In this document: in pieces, positions 1-8,175 of the stretch
How positions within the stretch are numbered: the first letter of the stretch is position 1
Layout: the number at the start of each line of letters is the position of its first letter
IMG/VR virus record: IMGVR_UViG_3300027872_000014
Span: 1 to 40,003 of that record
Strand: one strand, 5' to 3'
Origin: a virus
Length of the DNA stretch: 40,003 nt
The notes under the pieces: model-generated
The model's input: only the letters and a program-made list of their open reading frames with translations
Database searches by the model: none
Told to the model about the DNA's origin: nothing
Made by a program: the position numbers and the translations under genes

Positions 1-273
1 CTTGACCTCTTCGCCGGAGGTCTTGACGAAGTAGGCGCTGAACTGGAAGATACCGCTGTAGGTCGACTCTTCGAACTGCGTGACTTCCAGACCCTGCCAC
101 ACGGCGCCCTCGGTGGCGGTTGCGGGCGTCGCGGTGCCGACGAGGCCGAAGCTGCCGACGAAGTCGTCCGCTGTGAGGCCCGCGATTGTGGCGTTGTCCA
201 CGAGGCGGTGCAGCTTGGAGGCTGTGGCGGTCTCGGTCGGCTGAAATGAGATGCCTCGAACGATGTCTGCCAT
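1..273 (-). CDS. Phage tail/fibre protein, N-terminal fragment (cut by window edge)
   Basis: Open frame from an ATG at 273 to the left edge; 91 codons are visible and the 3' part is missing. Its ATG overlaps the stop of the preceding gene (TAATG), so the two are probably translationally coupled. The first 40 residues (MADIVRGISFQ..., then LHRLVDNATIAGL) resemble the start of the neighbouring LamG protein (LLNSLVDGAIVDQI). This suggests a shared short attachment module at the N-termini of two virion proteins. Position at the end of the visible late operon fits a tail or fibre component. No enzymatic motif is visible in the fragment. It is too short for the ORF listing because it is truncated, but it is a clear coding frame. 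Confidence 0.7.
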   Translation of the reverse strand, partial: MADIVRGISFQPTETATASKLHRLVDNATIAGLTADDFVGSFGLVGTATPATATEGAVWQGLEVTQFEESTYSGIFQFSAYFVKTSGEEVK

Positions 274-1682
274 TACCCGACGATGTCCTGTTGGATGCCG
301 CCGTGGCCCCAGAGCAGGAAGGCGCGGGGCAGTACGGCGTTGTCAGAGACCTCACGTAGGGAGCACCCCACGATCTGTGCGTTTACGTTGCCGCTGCCGC
401 CGAGTAGTCCAGTCTCCCCGTTGCCGGTGTTGTAGAGCATGTGACGCTCCCAGGGGTTGGGGGCCGCGCGGCCTGTCCACATTGTGACATGATCGATGCT
501 CATGTCGGAGCCCCAGCCCAGGGCGGCGTTGCGTCCCACCTCGAGGGGAGCTACGCCCGCAAAGGCACCGGTGGTGTGGGCTATGGTGTTGGGCGTGCCG
601 TTGTCGACTACGATACCGATCTGTTGGGCGACGGAGTCGAACCAGCAAAGGATGTGGTGCCACTCCCCTACGTGGGCGGACACTGCCCCGAAGGCGTCGG
701 CATCAATATCGGTGGTTGCGGTGCCATTGCCGCTGACTCCGAACCGGTAGCGATCAGCCGTGGTGTTGTAGAAGAGGATCCATTCGACGTCGGAGGGGAC
801 AGCATGCTTGTTGATGATAACCCAGTGCTCGGCGCCGTTGCGGACGTCCAGGCGGGCCCAGCAGTCGAGCCAGAAACCTGCCGAGAGGCTGGGGAACTCG
901 ACGCTGTCAGCCTTGTGCAGGTCCTGGCCGAGGAGGCCGTCGAAGGAGACGGCATCGCCGCTGACGTGGCCAGTCACGGGGGGCGGGTTGCCGGTTGGGA
1001 TCAAGTGGAGCGAGCCGACGGTGTCGGTACGGGTGGCGGCCGTGGCTTCGCCCATGCCCCAGTGGTTCGCGAGGCCGCGCTCCCAGTAGTTGAAGTTGGC
1101 TACCTTGAACTTGGCAGGGTCGTCGGGGTCGACATAGAGCATGTCGCCGAGGGTGACCTGCGAGCCGAAGGTGTCGGCCTGGATCATGCCGTGCCAGGCA
1201 CAGCGGACCGGGTTGCTCGCTGTGGCGGACTCCATGGCGACGACGATCTCGGGAGTCATCTCCGTGCGGCCGGAGGCTACGTAGACGCGCGGCAGGGCGA
1301 GGCCGTCGTAGTGTGCCCAGGACCGGCCGTCGATCAGGGAGGCGGTGCCGTGGACGAAGAGGGGGGTGCCGAGGGAGACATTCTCGTCGGTCCAGTAGTA
1401 GCCGGTGCGCCGGGGGAAGGCGTGGAGCCAGTTGCAGAGCGAGGCGTTCGAGGGGCTGACGAAGGAGTATTGGAGGCCCTCGAGGCCGGCGGTGTTGTCG
1501 TACCAGATGCGTCCGTTGGAACAGCCGGGGTCGGTGTTCTGGTAGAAGTAGAACTGTGTGCCGGCGGCCAGGTCCCCGGGCACGATCTGGTCAACGATGG
1601 CGCCGTCCACGAGGCTGTTCAGCAGCGACGGGGTGAGCTTCTGGTTCTCAGCGAAGGTGGTAACCCGGCGGATTCTAGCCAT
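273..1682 (-). CDS. Virion protein with LamG/concanavalin A-like lectin domain
   Basis: 469 aa. Residues about 1-40 resemble the N-terminus of the next gene downstream. Residues about 246-440 read as a laminin-G/concanavalin A-like jelly roll: VSFDGLLG start, a WARLDV strand, GEWHHILCWFD (the typical W-H strand of LamG_3 folds), VVDNGTP, then PLEVGRNAALGWGSDMSIDHVTMW. In phage tail proteins this fold commonly binds carbohydrate or acts as a structural spacer. The ATG overlaps the upstream stop by 8 nt. It lies directly downstream of a propeller-like structural gene, so a receptor-binding or tail-decoration role is likely. The family role is established knowledge; the ligand cannot be read from the sequence. 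The middle part (residues 60-240) has no recognised domain. Confidence 0.7.
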   Translation of the reverse strand: MARIRRVTTFAENQKLTPSLLNSLVDGAIVDQIVPGDLAAGTQFYFYQNTDPGCSNGRIWYDNTAGLEGLQYSFVSPSNASLCNWLHAFPRRTGYYWTDENVSLGTPLFVHGTASLIDGRSWAHYDGLALPRVYVASGRTEMTPEIVVAMESATASNPVRCAWHGMIQADTFGSQVTLGDMLYVDPDDPAKFKVANFNYWERGLANHWGMGEATAATRTDTVGSLHLIPTGNPPPVTGHVSGDAVSFDGLLGQDLHKADSVEFPSLSAGFWLDCWARLDVRNGAEHWVIINKHAVPSDVEWILFYNTTADRYRFGVSGNGTATTDIDADAFGAVSAHVGEWHHILCWFDSVAQQIGIVVDNGTPNTIAHTTGAFAGVAPLEVGRNAALGWGSDMSIDHVTMWTGRAAPNPWERHMLYNTGNGETGLLGGSGNVNAQIVGCSLREVSDNAVLPRAFLLWGHGGIQQDIVG

Positions 1683-3366
1683 TTGACACGAAGCCTACGT
1701 TTTCTCCGGTAGCGAGGACGTCGGCCTCCAGGATCTGGAGGCGGGCAAAGGAGGTGCTGTCCTGGAAGCGGAACTGGAGCTTGTAGCCGGGACGGAGGGC
1801 GTGCAGACTGAAGCTCCGCTTGAGGATCCGGCCGGCGCCGAAGCCGAACGGTAGTGGGATCGGAAGCTCCGGGAAGGCGTCCGAGGGCTGGATGTTCAGA
1901 CTCCCGAGGATCGACCAGTCATCGTCGTCGTCGACTTTATACTGGATGGATAGGGAGGCGATGGTGTCTCCGGCCTGAACCTTCATAGTGATCCAGCGCC
2001 AGAGCTTGCGGGCGGTCATGCCTGTGTCGCCCTCGCCCTGCGGGAAGGTGAAGGCCCGCGTCTGCTCGTCCATGTCGATCGGCTGACGGAAAGCGGCGGC
2101 GTTCCCGCGCTCGGTTTCGTAGAGGTGGAAGCCGTTGGTGACGCCGGAGAAGCCGTCGGTGCCGCCAGTGGAGCCGAGGTAGAAAAGTTTGCGCTCGGAG
2201 CTGAGTTTGGCCCGGGCCCAGCCGTTCGTCTGCCAGTCGGTGAAGAAAAACTGGTCGCGCAGAGTGTTGTAGGCGACGACGAAGTTGGGACGCTCGGAAC
2301 CGTCAACGGGGACTGCGAAGTAGGCGACGTTGTTGAAGTGGGTGGCCAGGGAGCGGTCTGCAAACCGCCAGTTGATGCGGTCGATCTGTTGCTGGATGCG
2401 CTCGGAGAGCGGAGGGCCGGCGCCGCCCTGGGCGTCGGTTTGGGATCGCTGGAGGCTGCGGATCCCCTCGCGGGAGAGGAAGAGGATGTCGGCGCCGGAG
2501 AGGCCGGGGGCCCAGGTGAGGGCGCGGGTGCCGACACAGCCGGTCTGGGTGACGATCGGACGGAGGCGCGCCGTGGTGAAGTCCATGGCGTTGGACGTGG
2601 CGGGGTAGAAGCCGTCGGTCTGCCAGAAGATCTCGAGCAGGTGGACAGAGCGCTCCTTGAAGCAGAGGATGGCGGGCCGCTCGCCGCGGAGCGGGATGAG
2701 CGCGGTGCCTTCGTCGGCGTCCTCGCCGCCGATCTGGATCGACTGGCCGTTGGTGAAGTTGCGGCCGTCGAAGACGTTGGACCAGACGAGGAAGTCCTTG
2801 CCGTGCAGAGTGTGCGAGGAGTTGAAGCCCCAGAGCCGGGACTGGTACCAGGCCAGGGCCCGGGGGCGGACGTCGGTGATCAGGGTCGCGCCCCAGGAGT
2901 TATCGAGAGCTACGAGGTGCGCGTTCGGGAGGCTCGCGTTGTCCGAGACCCCGACGGCGCTGGCCAGGAAGAGTGTGGGCGCGCCAGTGGCGCCCCGGCC
3001 CTGGACCGCGTGGTAGTCGGTGTTATAGAGGCTGACACCAGACGCGCGCCGCACCCAGGCATTCTCGAGAATCCCGTCGGTGGACCACATCTCTGAACCG
3101 AACACCCCGACGATGTGTTCGAATGAGGGCGATTCGAATTCGATCAGCCCGTTGGGCGGATTCAACTGCCCGCCGGGAGCGCCGCGGGAACGGACCCCGA
3201 GCAACTTGCGGCGGCGGCCGGCTGCGCTGGCTTCGATGTTCAGAAGGGTGACGGCGGCGTTGGCCGGGATGAGGTGTTCCTCTCCAACGTCGACAGAACC
3301 TCCGCTGATGTCGGAGGCCTTCTGAATGAGGTACTGACTATCTGGTGCGTCTTGTGCGAAGGGCAC
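1675..3366 (-). CDS. Head-tail/tail structural protein, beta-propeller-like
   Basis: 563 aa, GTG start at 3366 preceded by GGGAG at 7-nt spacing. No catalytic motif. The region from about residue 180 to 400 has repeated short beta segments with recurring phrases (WYQSRLWGF, LVWSNVFDGRNF, PAILCFKERSVHLLEI, NVAYFAVPVDG, FVVAYNTLRDQFFFTDW). These resemble the propeller-type plug/neck proteins of short-tailed phages such as P22 gp10. The C-terminal 150 residues look like an added beta domain (WRWITMKVQAGDTIASLSIQY). It follows the adaptor gene, with a methyltransferase gene between them, which is the usual place for a tail-completion protein. The gp10-like assignment rests on pattern and context only; a generic tail protein is the alternative. 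Confidence 0.55.
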   Translation of the reverse strand: MPFAQDAPDSQYLIQKASDISGGSVDVGEEHLIPANAAVTLLNIEASAAGRRRKLLGVRSRGAPGGQLNPPNGLIEFESPSFEHIVGVFGSEMWSTDGILENAWVRRASGVSLYNTDYHAVQGRGATGAPTLFLASAVGVSDNASLPNAHLVALDNSWGATLITDVRPRALAWYQSRLWGFNSSHTLHGKDFLVWSNVFDGRNFTNGQSIQIGGEDADEGTALIPLRGERPAILCFKERSVHLLEIFWQTDGFYPATSNAMDFTTARLRPIVTQTGCVGTRALTWAPGLSGADILFLSREGIRSLQRSQTDAQGGAGPPLSERIQQQIDRINWRFADRSLATHFNNVAYFAVPVDGSERPNFVVAYNTLRDQFFFTDWQTNGWARAKLSSERKLFYLGSTGGTDGFSGVTNGFHLYETERGNAAAFRQPIDMDEQTRAFTFPQGEGDTGMTARKLWRWITMKVQAGDTIASLSIQYKVDDDDDWSILGSLNIQPSDAFPELPIPLPFGFGAGRILKRSFSLHALRPGYKLQFRFQDSTSFARLQILEADVLATGENVGFVSNG

Positions 3367-3377
3367 GCGGATTCTCC

Positions 3378-4025
3378 CTAGCGGCGGGTTCCGTATAGAA
3401 TCGAATCGCAGCGACTGACTTCCCAGTCAGCGCTGTTGAGTGCGTGCTCCGCGACCTTGCCTACGCCGGGGTATGTTTCCCCAATGGCATCATGGAAGGC
3501 GATGACCCCCCCGCTGGGAACTCTCGGGGACCAGAGATCCCAGTCCTTTTGGACGTAGGACCCTTCGTGGCACCCATCGATGAAGAGCAGCCGGATGGGG
3601 TAGTTGTGTCGCTGCTCATAGAGGGCGACAGCCTCCGCTGAAACTGCAACAATGGGTACGATGTCGTTCCAGAGATCAGCCTCCGCGACATTTGCCATGA
3701 ACTTGTCGTAGGTGTCGTCGACCTGAGTGATAGCCCAGACATCGTAGATGCCGTCTATCATTTTCATGGCGTCCGACTTGCAGAAGGGGTCTACGGCGTA
3801 GACCCTGCCTCGTCCGGCGTGCTTGCTGCCGGAGGCGAGAGCGATGGTGGACTTGCCTTGCCAGCTTCCGATCTCTACGATGACGCCTCCCAGCGTGTTG
3901 TGGGCGAGATTGTAAAGTAGGTCGCGCTCCGGGTCGGTTAGCCACCCGTGGATTCTGCTGCACTTGCGTCGAGTAGAGTCCCGGTCGAATCGGCCACTGG
4001 GCACGGCGTCAGTTAGGGCTACCAT
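3378..4025 (-). CDS. Class I SAM-dependent methyltransferase (Methyltransf_24-like)
   Basis: 215 aa. Motif I is at residues 51-57 (EIGSWQG, the SAM-binding glycine loop) and an acidic motif II follows at about 78-80 (VDP). Residues 148-153 are FIDGCH and 177-179 FHD, the pattern of Methyltransf_24 / cephalosporin-hydroxylase-like enzymes, which often act on sugars or small molecules. Start ATG at 4025 has GGAG six nt upstream and overlaps the adaptor stop by 7 nt. It is inserted between two structural genes, where no methyltransferase is needed for assembly. With the glycosyltransferases, GNAT, epimerase and aminotransferase elsewhere in the window, a sugar O-methylation role is plausible. 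DNA methylation is unlikely because no DPPY-type or PC catalytic motif is present. Confidence 0.75.
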   Translation of the reverse strand: MVALTDAVPSGRFDRDSTRRKCSRIHGWLTDPERDLLYNLAHNTLGGVIVEIGSWQGKSTIALASGSKHAGRGRVYAVDPFCKSDAMKMIDGIYDVWAITQVDDTYDKFMANVAEADLWNDIVPIVAVSAEAVALYEQRHNYPIRLLFIDGCHEGSYVQKDWDLWSPRVPSGGVIAFHDAIGETYPGVGKVAEHALNSADWEVSRCDSILYGTRR

Positions 4026-4984
4026 CCGCCTCTCCAGTTGTCGTCGTCTACTACACCTCCCAACGGGAGGAAGGGCTCGATCTCATTGTGGGATTCGCCG
4101 AAGTTGGCTTCCTTATTGGAGCGGGTCGCTGCGACCCCCGTGGCCTTCTGTTCGTAGACCTGGGCCTTTGTGAATTGCTCCTTCTCGCGCTGGTAGATGG
4201 CGATCGATTGGTTGATCACGAAGTCGTCGTCGACCGCAGGTGGGGGGGCTTGGGCCTCGGTGACGAGGCGGGCGACGCGGTGCCGGAAGCGCACGCGGAG
4301 CGAGACCGCAGTGTTGGGAACGCGCATGAACTGGATCCGGCGGAAGCGGGCGTCGAGCTCGGCCGCGGGGATCACACTGATCCAGGCGTCGGCCGCGCCG
4401 GCATCGAAAAAGCGGTAGTCGCCCGCCGTGTTGGTCTCCCGGCCGACCGAGGTGATCCGGGTAAAGAGGGTGCTCAAGGTGACTGGGGTCTGGCCGTTGG
4501 CGGAGGCTTCGACAGTCTGCTGGGACCAGTCGAGGGGCGTGCCCGAGGCCCCGGAGTTGGCAGCGAGACCAGTGACGAAGACGACAGAGGTATCGGATTC
4601 GTTGGCCGAGCGGAAGTGAACGAAACCGACTGGGTCGTTGAGGACAGCGACGTCTCCCAGGGGCTCGTACATTACGGGCCGGCCGGCGGTGTTCTGGCTG
4701 AAGGTGCGGGCCGCCTGGCGGCCGAACTCCCCGTCGCGGTCGATGTGCGCGTGGTTGGTGAGGTCGTGGAGGTCGAGGATGTCCTCGACGTAACCGGGGA
4801 AAGTCAGGAAGCGCTGGCCGCCCGGAGCGACGTGGGTGAACTCGTCCTCGAGCCCCGGCCAGGGGTAGCGTCGGGCGAACTCGCGCACCGCCTCGTTGAC
4901 GAAGTCTCGCCACTCGGTGCGGAAGAACGGGTCGTTGAAGCCGGTCCTGCGTTCGCAGGCATCAATCAGGGCTCCGAGATTCAT
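4019..4984 (-). CDS. Putative head-tail adaptor/connector protein
   Basis: 321 aa from the ATG at 4984, which has GAGG nine nt upstream; a TTG at 5002 would add six residues but overlaps the previous stop. The N-terminal helical stretch (LIDACERRTGFNDPFF, then FVNEAVREFARRYPWP) is typical of phage neck adaptors, which have a small helical domain that binds the portal ring. The middle is beta-rich. The C-terminus returns to helix (INQSIAIYQREKEQFTKAQVYEQKA). Position between capsid and tail genes supports the role. The family name is inferred from pattern, not from a search. Confidence 0.55.
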   Translation of the reverse strand: MNLGALIDACERRTGFNDPFFRTEWRDFVNEAVREFARRYPWPGLEDEFTHVAPGGQRFLTFPGYVEDILDLHDLTNHAHIDRDGEFGRQAARTFSQNTAGRPVMYEPLGDVAVLNDPVGFVHFRSANESDTSVVFVTGLAANSGASGTPLDWSQQTVEASANGQTPVTLSTLFTRITSVGRETNTAGDYRFFDAGAADAWISVIPAAELDARFRRIQFMRVPNTAVSLRVRFRHRVARLVTEAQAPPPAVDDDFVINQSIAIYQREKEQFTKAQVYEQKATGVAATRSNKEANFGESHNEIEPFLPLGGVVDDDNWRGGW

Positions 4985-4998
4985 TTGGAAATACCTCG

Positions 4999-7488
4999 TC
5001 AAAGAGAAGCTGTTTTTCGAAGGGTGCTAGGCTGCTCAAAGCGTTCCATCCAATCTCGGGCCAGGGTTTTCACGTCGAAGGTCTTGCGGGCCCACGCAGA
5101 CATATCGTCGCGGTATGTGTCTAAATCGTGTCCGCGGTCGAATACCTTATGGAGTGCTCCGACAAACTCGTCGGGGGTTTTGACAAGGTGTCCGAACTGT
5201 ACGGTCTCCATGAGTGCGCCGGTGGGTGAGCAGATGGGGATAGCCCCGGCGATCTGCGCCTCCATGGCAGACATGCAGGAGATCTCCGGGAAGCCAGTGG
5301 GGTAGAGCCAGACCCCCGCTGTGGATAGCTCGTGCGCCATGAGCTCGTGCGAGACGCGGCCGTGGGCCACGACGGAATCCATCTTGTCCATGAGCTGGTA
5401 GCACTGTTCCTCGTAGTCGAACATGTGCCGCTCGGCCCCCTCATCCCAGAAGTGCTGGTAGCTGGATGCGAGCGCGCGGGTACGGTAGAGGGGGGTAAAG
5501 CCGTAGAAGACATGGAGGGTGGCCTTGGGGTAGGACTTCTGGATGCGGCGCCAGATGCGCAGCGTGCCGAGGAGGCCGCGGTCGGCGCTGGAGCAGAAGA
5601 CGACCTTCTGCAGGTCGCGCGGCTCGTCCTTCTTGAGCTCGAAGTCGGTTAGGTCGATCCCGTTACGGGAGATGATTACCTTCTCGTCGCTGGAAGGGAA
5701 GGTGTCCAGCAGGGGGCCGGCGTGGAAGCCGCTCTTGAAGAAGTAGCCGTCGACCTGGTTGCGGCGGGCCGCAGTGAAGGCGCGGGGGTCCTGGACGTCG
5801 TGGAGATCGACGTAGATCTTGCGCGCCTCGATGTTGCCGTCGAGGATGCCGTGGTGGCGCCAGATGATAACGATGTCGCGCGGGAGCTTCGGGTTGAAGG
5901 CACCGAACGGCTTCCAGATCACGCCGTTCGAGTCGGTCTTGTAGGCGTTCTCGGACTTGGGCTTGCCGTAGACGTCGACCTTGTAGCCAGCCTTGGCCCA
6001 CTCGCGCGTGAGCTGGATCACCATCTTCTCGCTGCCGCCGAGGCCGTCGGCGTCGGAGGTGTAGTCCCAGGGCTCGACTGTGGGGCCGCAGAGATAGGTG
6101 ATATGCTTCTCGGCCTGGGGTGCGGAGGACTCGAGCTGGAACTCCTCGTAGTGCTGGCGGAGCTCGGGCTTCAGGGCCTGGATGATATCCATGGCTCCGG
6201 CGGGCGAGTGCGCGTGTTGGATCGTTGTGACGATCCGGTTCTTGAGCTCGGTGTTGTTGGCCAGTGCGTTCGTTTCTTTGACGAGCTCTTGAGCGGCAAA
6301 GAAGTTGGGCCGCTGCTGTGCCGTTTGCTGCGCAACCTCCATGGCGCTTTGCCAGTCACCGAGCTCGCGGAGCGAGAGGCACTCGAAGATGGCGGGATAG
6401 AAAGAGTAGGCGTTGGGGTCAACCGCAGTGAGTATGTCGGGCTTCGGGAAGTTGCGCCCGAACTCGGTCCAGGTGACGGCTTCGCGGTGGGATCCGAGGT
6501 CGTGGTAGGCGCGGGCGATGCCGAAGTAGGAGCGGGGCTCGGCCGGGAAGATCTTGTGAGCCTGGAAGAACCAGTCGAGGGCGCGCCAAGGGCGGCCCCG
6601 GATCAGGTAAATCATGCCCAGGTTGAGGGAGGCTGTGAACCGGTCGTCCCGGGAACCGCTCTTCTTGAGTAAGCGGCCGTACCACTGGGCGGCCTCGCCG
6701 AAGTCCTCGAGCCCGCGGCAGGCGTTGCCAAGGTAGAAAAGCCAGCGGGGGTCCTGCCATTCGCCCTTTTCCTTGGCCTCTTCGAGGGCGCGCCGGAGAA
6801 TGACGTAGTTGCGTACGTCGGAGAATCGAGAGCCGGTATGGTTCTTGTGGACGATGCGGCCGTCCTGGGGGTCGAAGCGGTGGACCCCCTCTACGACGCC
6901 GTTTAGGGGGACCATGCTCTCGTGGCAGACGCCCTTCCAGACGTACTGGTTGCGACGCAGAATCCGTTCGCGCCATAGTATCGTGGTGCAGCTACCGTCG
7001 TTCTCGTCGAACGCATAGTCATACTGCATGAAGATCGCCGTGTTCTTTGGATCAGAAAAGAACTCGGCGCACTTCTCCCGCAGGTCGGGCGCCCCCTCCA
7101 GGATGTCGTCAGAGTCAATCCAGAAGACAATGTTGTTGAACGCGGCCTCTGTGGCAATTGTGCGGGCCTTTGCGAAGTCCGATAGAAAGCCGCCGCTGAA
7201 TTTCGGCCAGGCAACACACCTGTCGTAGTAGTCGGGCCGGTACTTCTTGACGAGGTCGAGCATATTGTTCGACGTCAAGTCGGGCCGGTTCAACACATGG
7301 GCCCCGTGGTTCAGTGCAACTCGGGCCGTGTCGTCCGTTGAACCCGTGTCGACTACGACGATCTCGTCGCCCCACTTCTTCCTGATAAACGGCTTCAGGC
7401 TTTTGAGGCAGGCCCCAAGCTCGCTTTTGCAGTTTTTGACGATAAGGGCGACGGTGATCCCTTCGGGGACTTTGGTGTCTTCTGACAC
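4999..7488 (-). CDS. Two-headed glycosyltransferase: GT2 domain, TPR linker, GT4-like domain
   Basis: 829 aa, GTG start at 7488 preceded by AGAAAGAA. Residues 1-230 form a GT-A glycosyltransferase family 2 domain: VALIVKN, DTGSTDD at 47-53 for nucleotide binding, and DSDD at 125-128 as the metal-binding DXD. Residues about 245-350 contain TPR-like helices (WLFYLGNACRGLEDFGEAA, LNLGMIYLIRGRPWRALDWF). Residues about 460-815 are GT-B, family 4-like: GGSEKMVIQLTREWAKAGY, ISRNGIDL, VVFCSSADRGL and the donor-site segment FPEISCMSAMEAQIAGAIPI. One polypeptide could therefore add two sugars in sequence. It sits between the capsid and adaptor genes, so it would be made late with virion proteins. Targets may be virion proteins or host glycan; the sequence does not say which. 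Confidence 0.85.
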   Translation of the reverse strand: MSEDTKVPEGITVALIVKNCKSELGACLKSLKPFIRKKWGDEIVVVDTGSTDDTARVALNHGAHVLNRPDLTSNNMLDLVKKYRPDYYDRCVAWPKFSGGFLSDFAKARTIATEAAFNNIVFWIDSDDILEGAPDLREKCAEFFSDPKNTAIFMQYDYAFDENDGSCTTILWRERILRRNQYVWKGVCHESMVPLNGVVEGVHRFDPQDGRIVHKNHTGSRFSDVRNYVILRRALEEAKEKGEWQDPRWLFYLGNACRGLEDFGEAAQWYGRLLKKSGSRDDRFTASLNLGMIYLIRGRPWRALDWFFQAHKIFPAEPRSYFGIARAYHDLGSHREAVTWTEFGRNFPKPDILTAVDPNAYSFYPAIFECLSLRELGDWQSAMEVAQQTAQQRPNFFAAQELVKETNALANNTELKNRIVTTIQHAHSPAGAMDIIQALKPELRQHYEEFQLESSAPQAEKHITYLCGPTVEPWDYTSDADGLGGSEKMVIQLTREWAKAGYKVDVYGKPKSENAYKTDSNGVIWKPFGAFNPKLPRDIVIIWRHHGILDGNIEARKIYVDLHDVQDPRAFTAARRNQVDGYFFKSGFHAGPLLDTFPSSDEKVIISRNGIDLTDFELKKDEPRDLQKVVFCSSADRGLLGTLRIWRRIQKSYPKATLHVFYGFTPLYRTRALASSYQHFWDEGAERHMFDYEEQCYQLMDKMDSVVAHGRVSHELMAHELSTAGVWLYPTGFPEISCMSAMEAQIAGAIPICSPTGALMETVQFGHLVKTPDEFVGALHKVFDRGHDLDTYRDDMSAWARKTFDVKTLARDWMERFEQPSTLRKTASL

Positions 7489-7871
7489 GATTCTTTCTGC
7501 TCCGCTGCCATGCGCTTCTGTGCTGTTGCAACCGCATCATACATTGCGGATTGCTTCCGTTTGGTCTCGCAGTCCTTCCACACGCGCATGAGGGTGTAGT
7601 AGTTCTCGCGGTTTGAAAAGAAGTCTTCTATGCCAAGCCGCTTGCGGGCCTGCCACTTGATGAACGTGTAGAGCTTGGCCGGGATGTACATGCGGTTGAG
7701 GAAGTAACCGTCCTTGGACATGCCGGAAGGGTTGATGAGGGCCTTGCTTTCCTTGGCAACGTGGCGGACGAAGTCTCGGTATTCCTTCGGACAATGTAGA
7801 CGGAAGGCGTCAGCGATTGACAAAAGGAACGACTCGAGGGCTTGGCCCTTCATCAGAATCTGGATCGCCAC
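7395..7871 (-). CDS. Hypothetical protein, helical, with Lys/Ser/Pro-rich tail
   Basis: 158 aa, GTG start at 7871 with GAGGG five nt upstream, two nt after the previous stop. Residues 1-125 look like a compact helical protein (FLLSIADAFRLHCPKEYRDFVRHVAKE, LYTFIKWQARKRLG). The last about 32 residues (KTPKSPKGSPSPL...) overlap the first 94 nt of the glycosyltransferase gene in another frame and look low-complexity. This overrun may have arisen by loss of an earlier stop. No family recognised. Its place between the capsid and glycosyltransferase genes suggests a late role. Confidence 0.65.
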   Translation of the reverse strand: MAIQILMKGQALESFLLSIADAFRLHCPKEYRDFVRHVAKESKALINPSGMSKDGYFLNRMYIPAKLYTFIKWQARKRLGIEDFFSNRENYYTLMRVWKDCETKRKQSAMYDAVATAQKRMAAEQKESCQKTPKSPKGSPSPLSSKTAKASLGPASKA

Positions 7872-7873
7872 GT

Positions 7874-8107
7874 TTACCCTCTGGGTGGAGAATAGTGGAA
7901 AGCTTGGACGTTGAACCCGAGCTTGGCGAACACGTCCGCAAGGGTCGCGACGTTAGCCGTGAACATGACGTCGCCCGACTCACCGTTGATCAGCGTGATG
8001 ACTGATTCGGTAGCGGTCGAAGCCTGTCCTTCGGCGTTCACCACGATCTCGATCTTGCGGTACTGACCGAAAGGCCAAGGCTCGATTTGGTTGGTGACGC
8101 TAGCCAA
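7874..8107 (-). CDS. Small protein downstream of the capsid gene
   Basis: 77 aa with a TTG start at 8107. The start is chosen by a strong AGGAGA five nt upstream; no ATG lies in a suitable place. The leader CAACAGGAGATTC is shared with the capsid gene. Composition is beta-rich (KIEIVVNAEG, ESVITLINGESGDVMFTANVATLADVFAKLGF), with no Cys or membrane segment. Being just downstream of the capsid gene and past an intervening terminator, it could be a decoration protein or head-tail component, but no family is recognised. Confidence 0.65.
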   Translation of the reverse strand: MASVTNQIEPWPFGQYRKIEIVVNAEGQASTATESVITLINGESGDVMFTANVATLADVFAKLGFNVQAFHYSPPRG

Positions 8108-8129
8108 TGGAATCTCCTGTTGAAGAAGA

Positions 8130-8157
8130 CCCCCGAGCCTGTGGAGGGCCCGGGGGG
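8130..8157 (-). terminator. Rho-independent terminator after the capsid gene
   Basis: Reading leftward, CCCCCGGGCC and GGCTCGGGGG form a 10-bp stem with one G-T pair around a 7-nt loop, followed by TCTTCTT. The T-tract is imperfect, so read-through to the next genes is likely. A partial terminator just after the capsid gene would raise capsid transcripts relative to downstream genes. Confidence 0.7.
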
Positions 8158-8175
8158 TTAAGGGCGAAGTGAGCC

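Noticed and set aside
441-1712. Long plus-strand frames opposite the late genes (e.g. 441-1712, 2125-3096, 11941-13380, 15630-17753)
   Set aside because: They lie exactly antisense to well supported genes, are rich in Gly/Val/Glu/Asp as expected for shadow frames of GC-rich DNA, and have no ribosome sites or family motifs.
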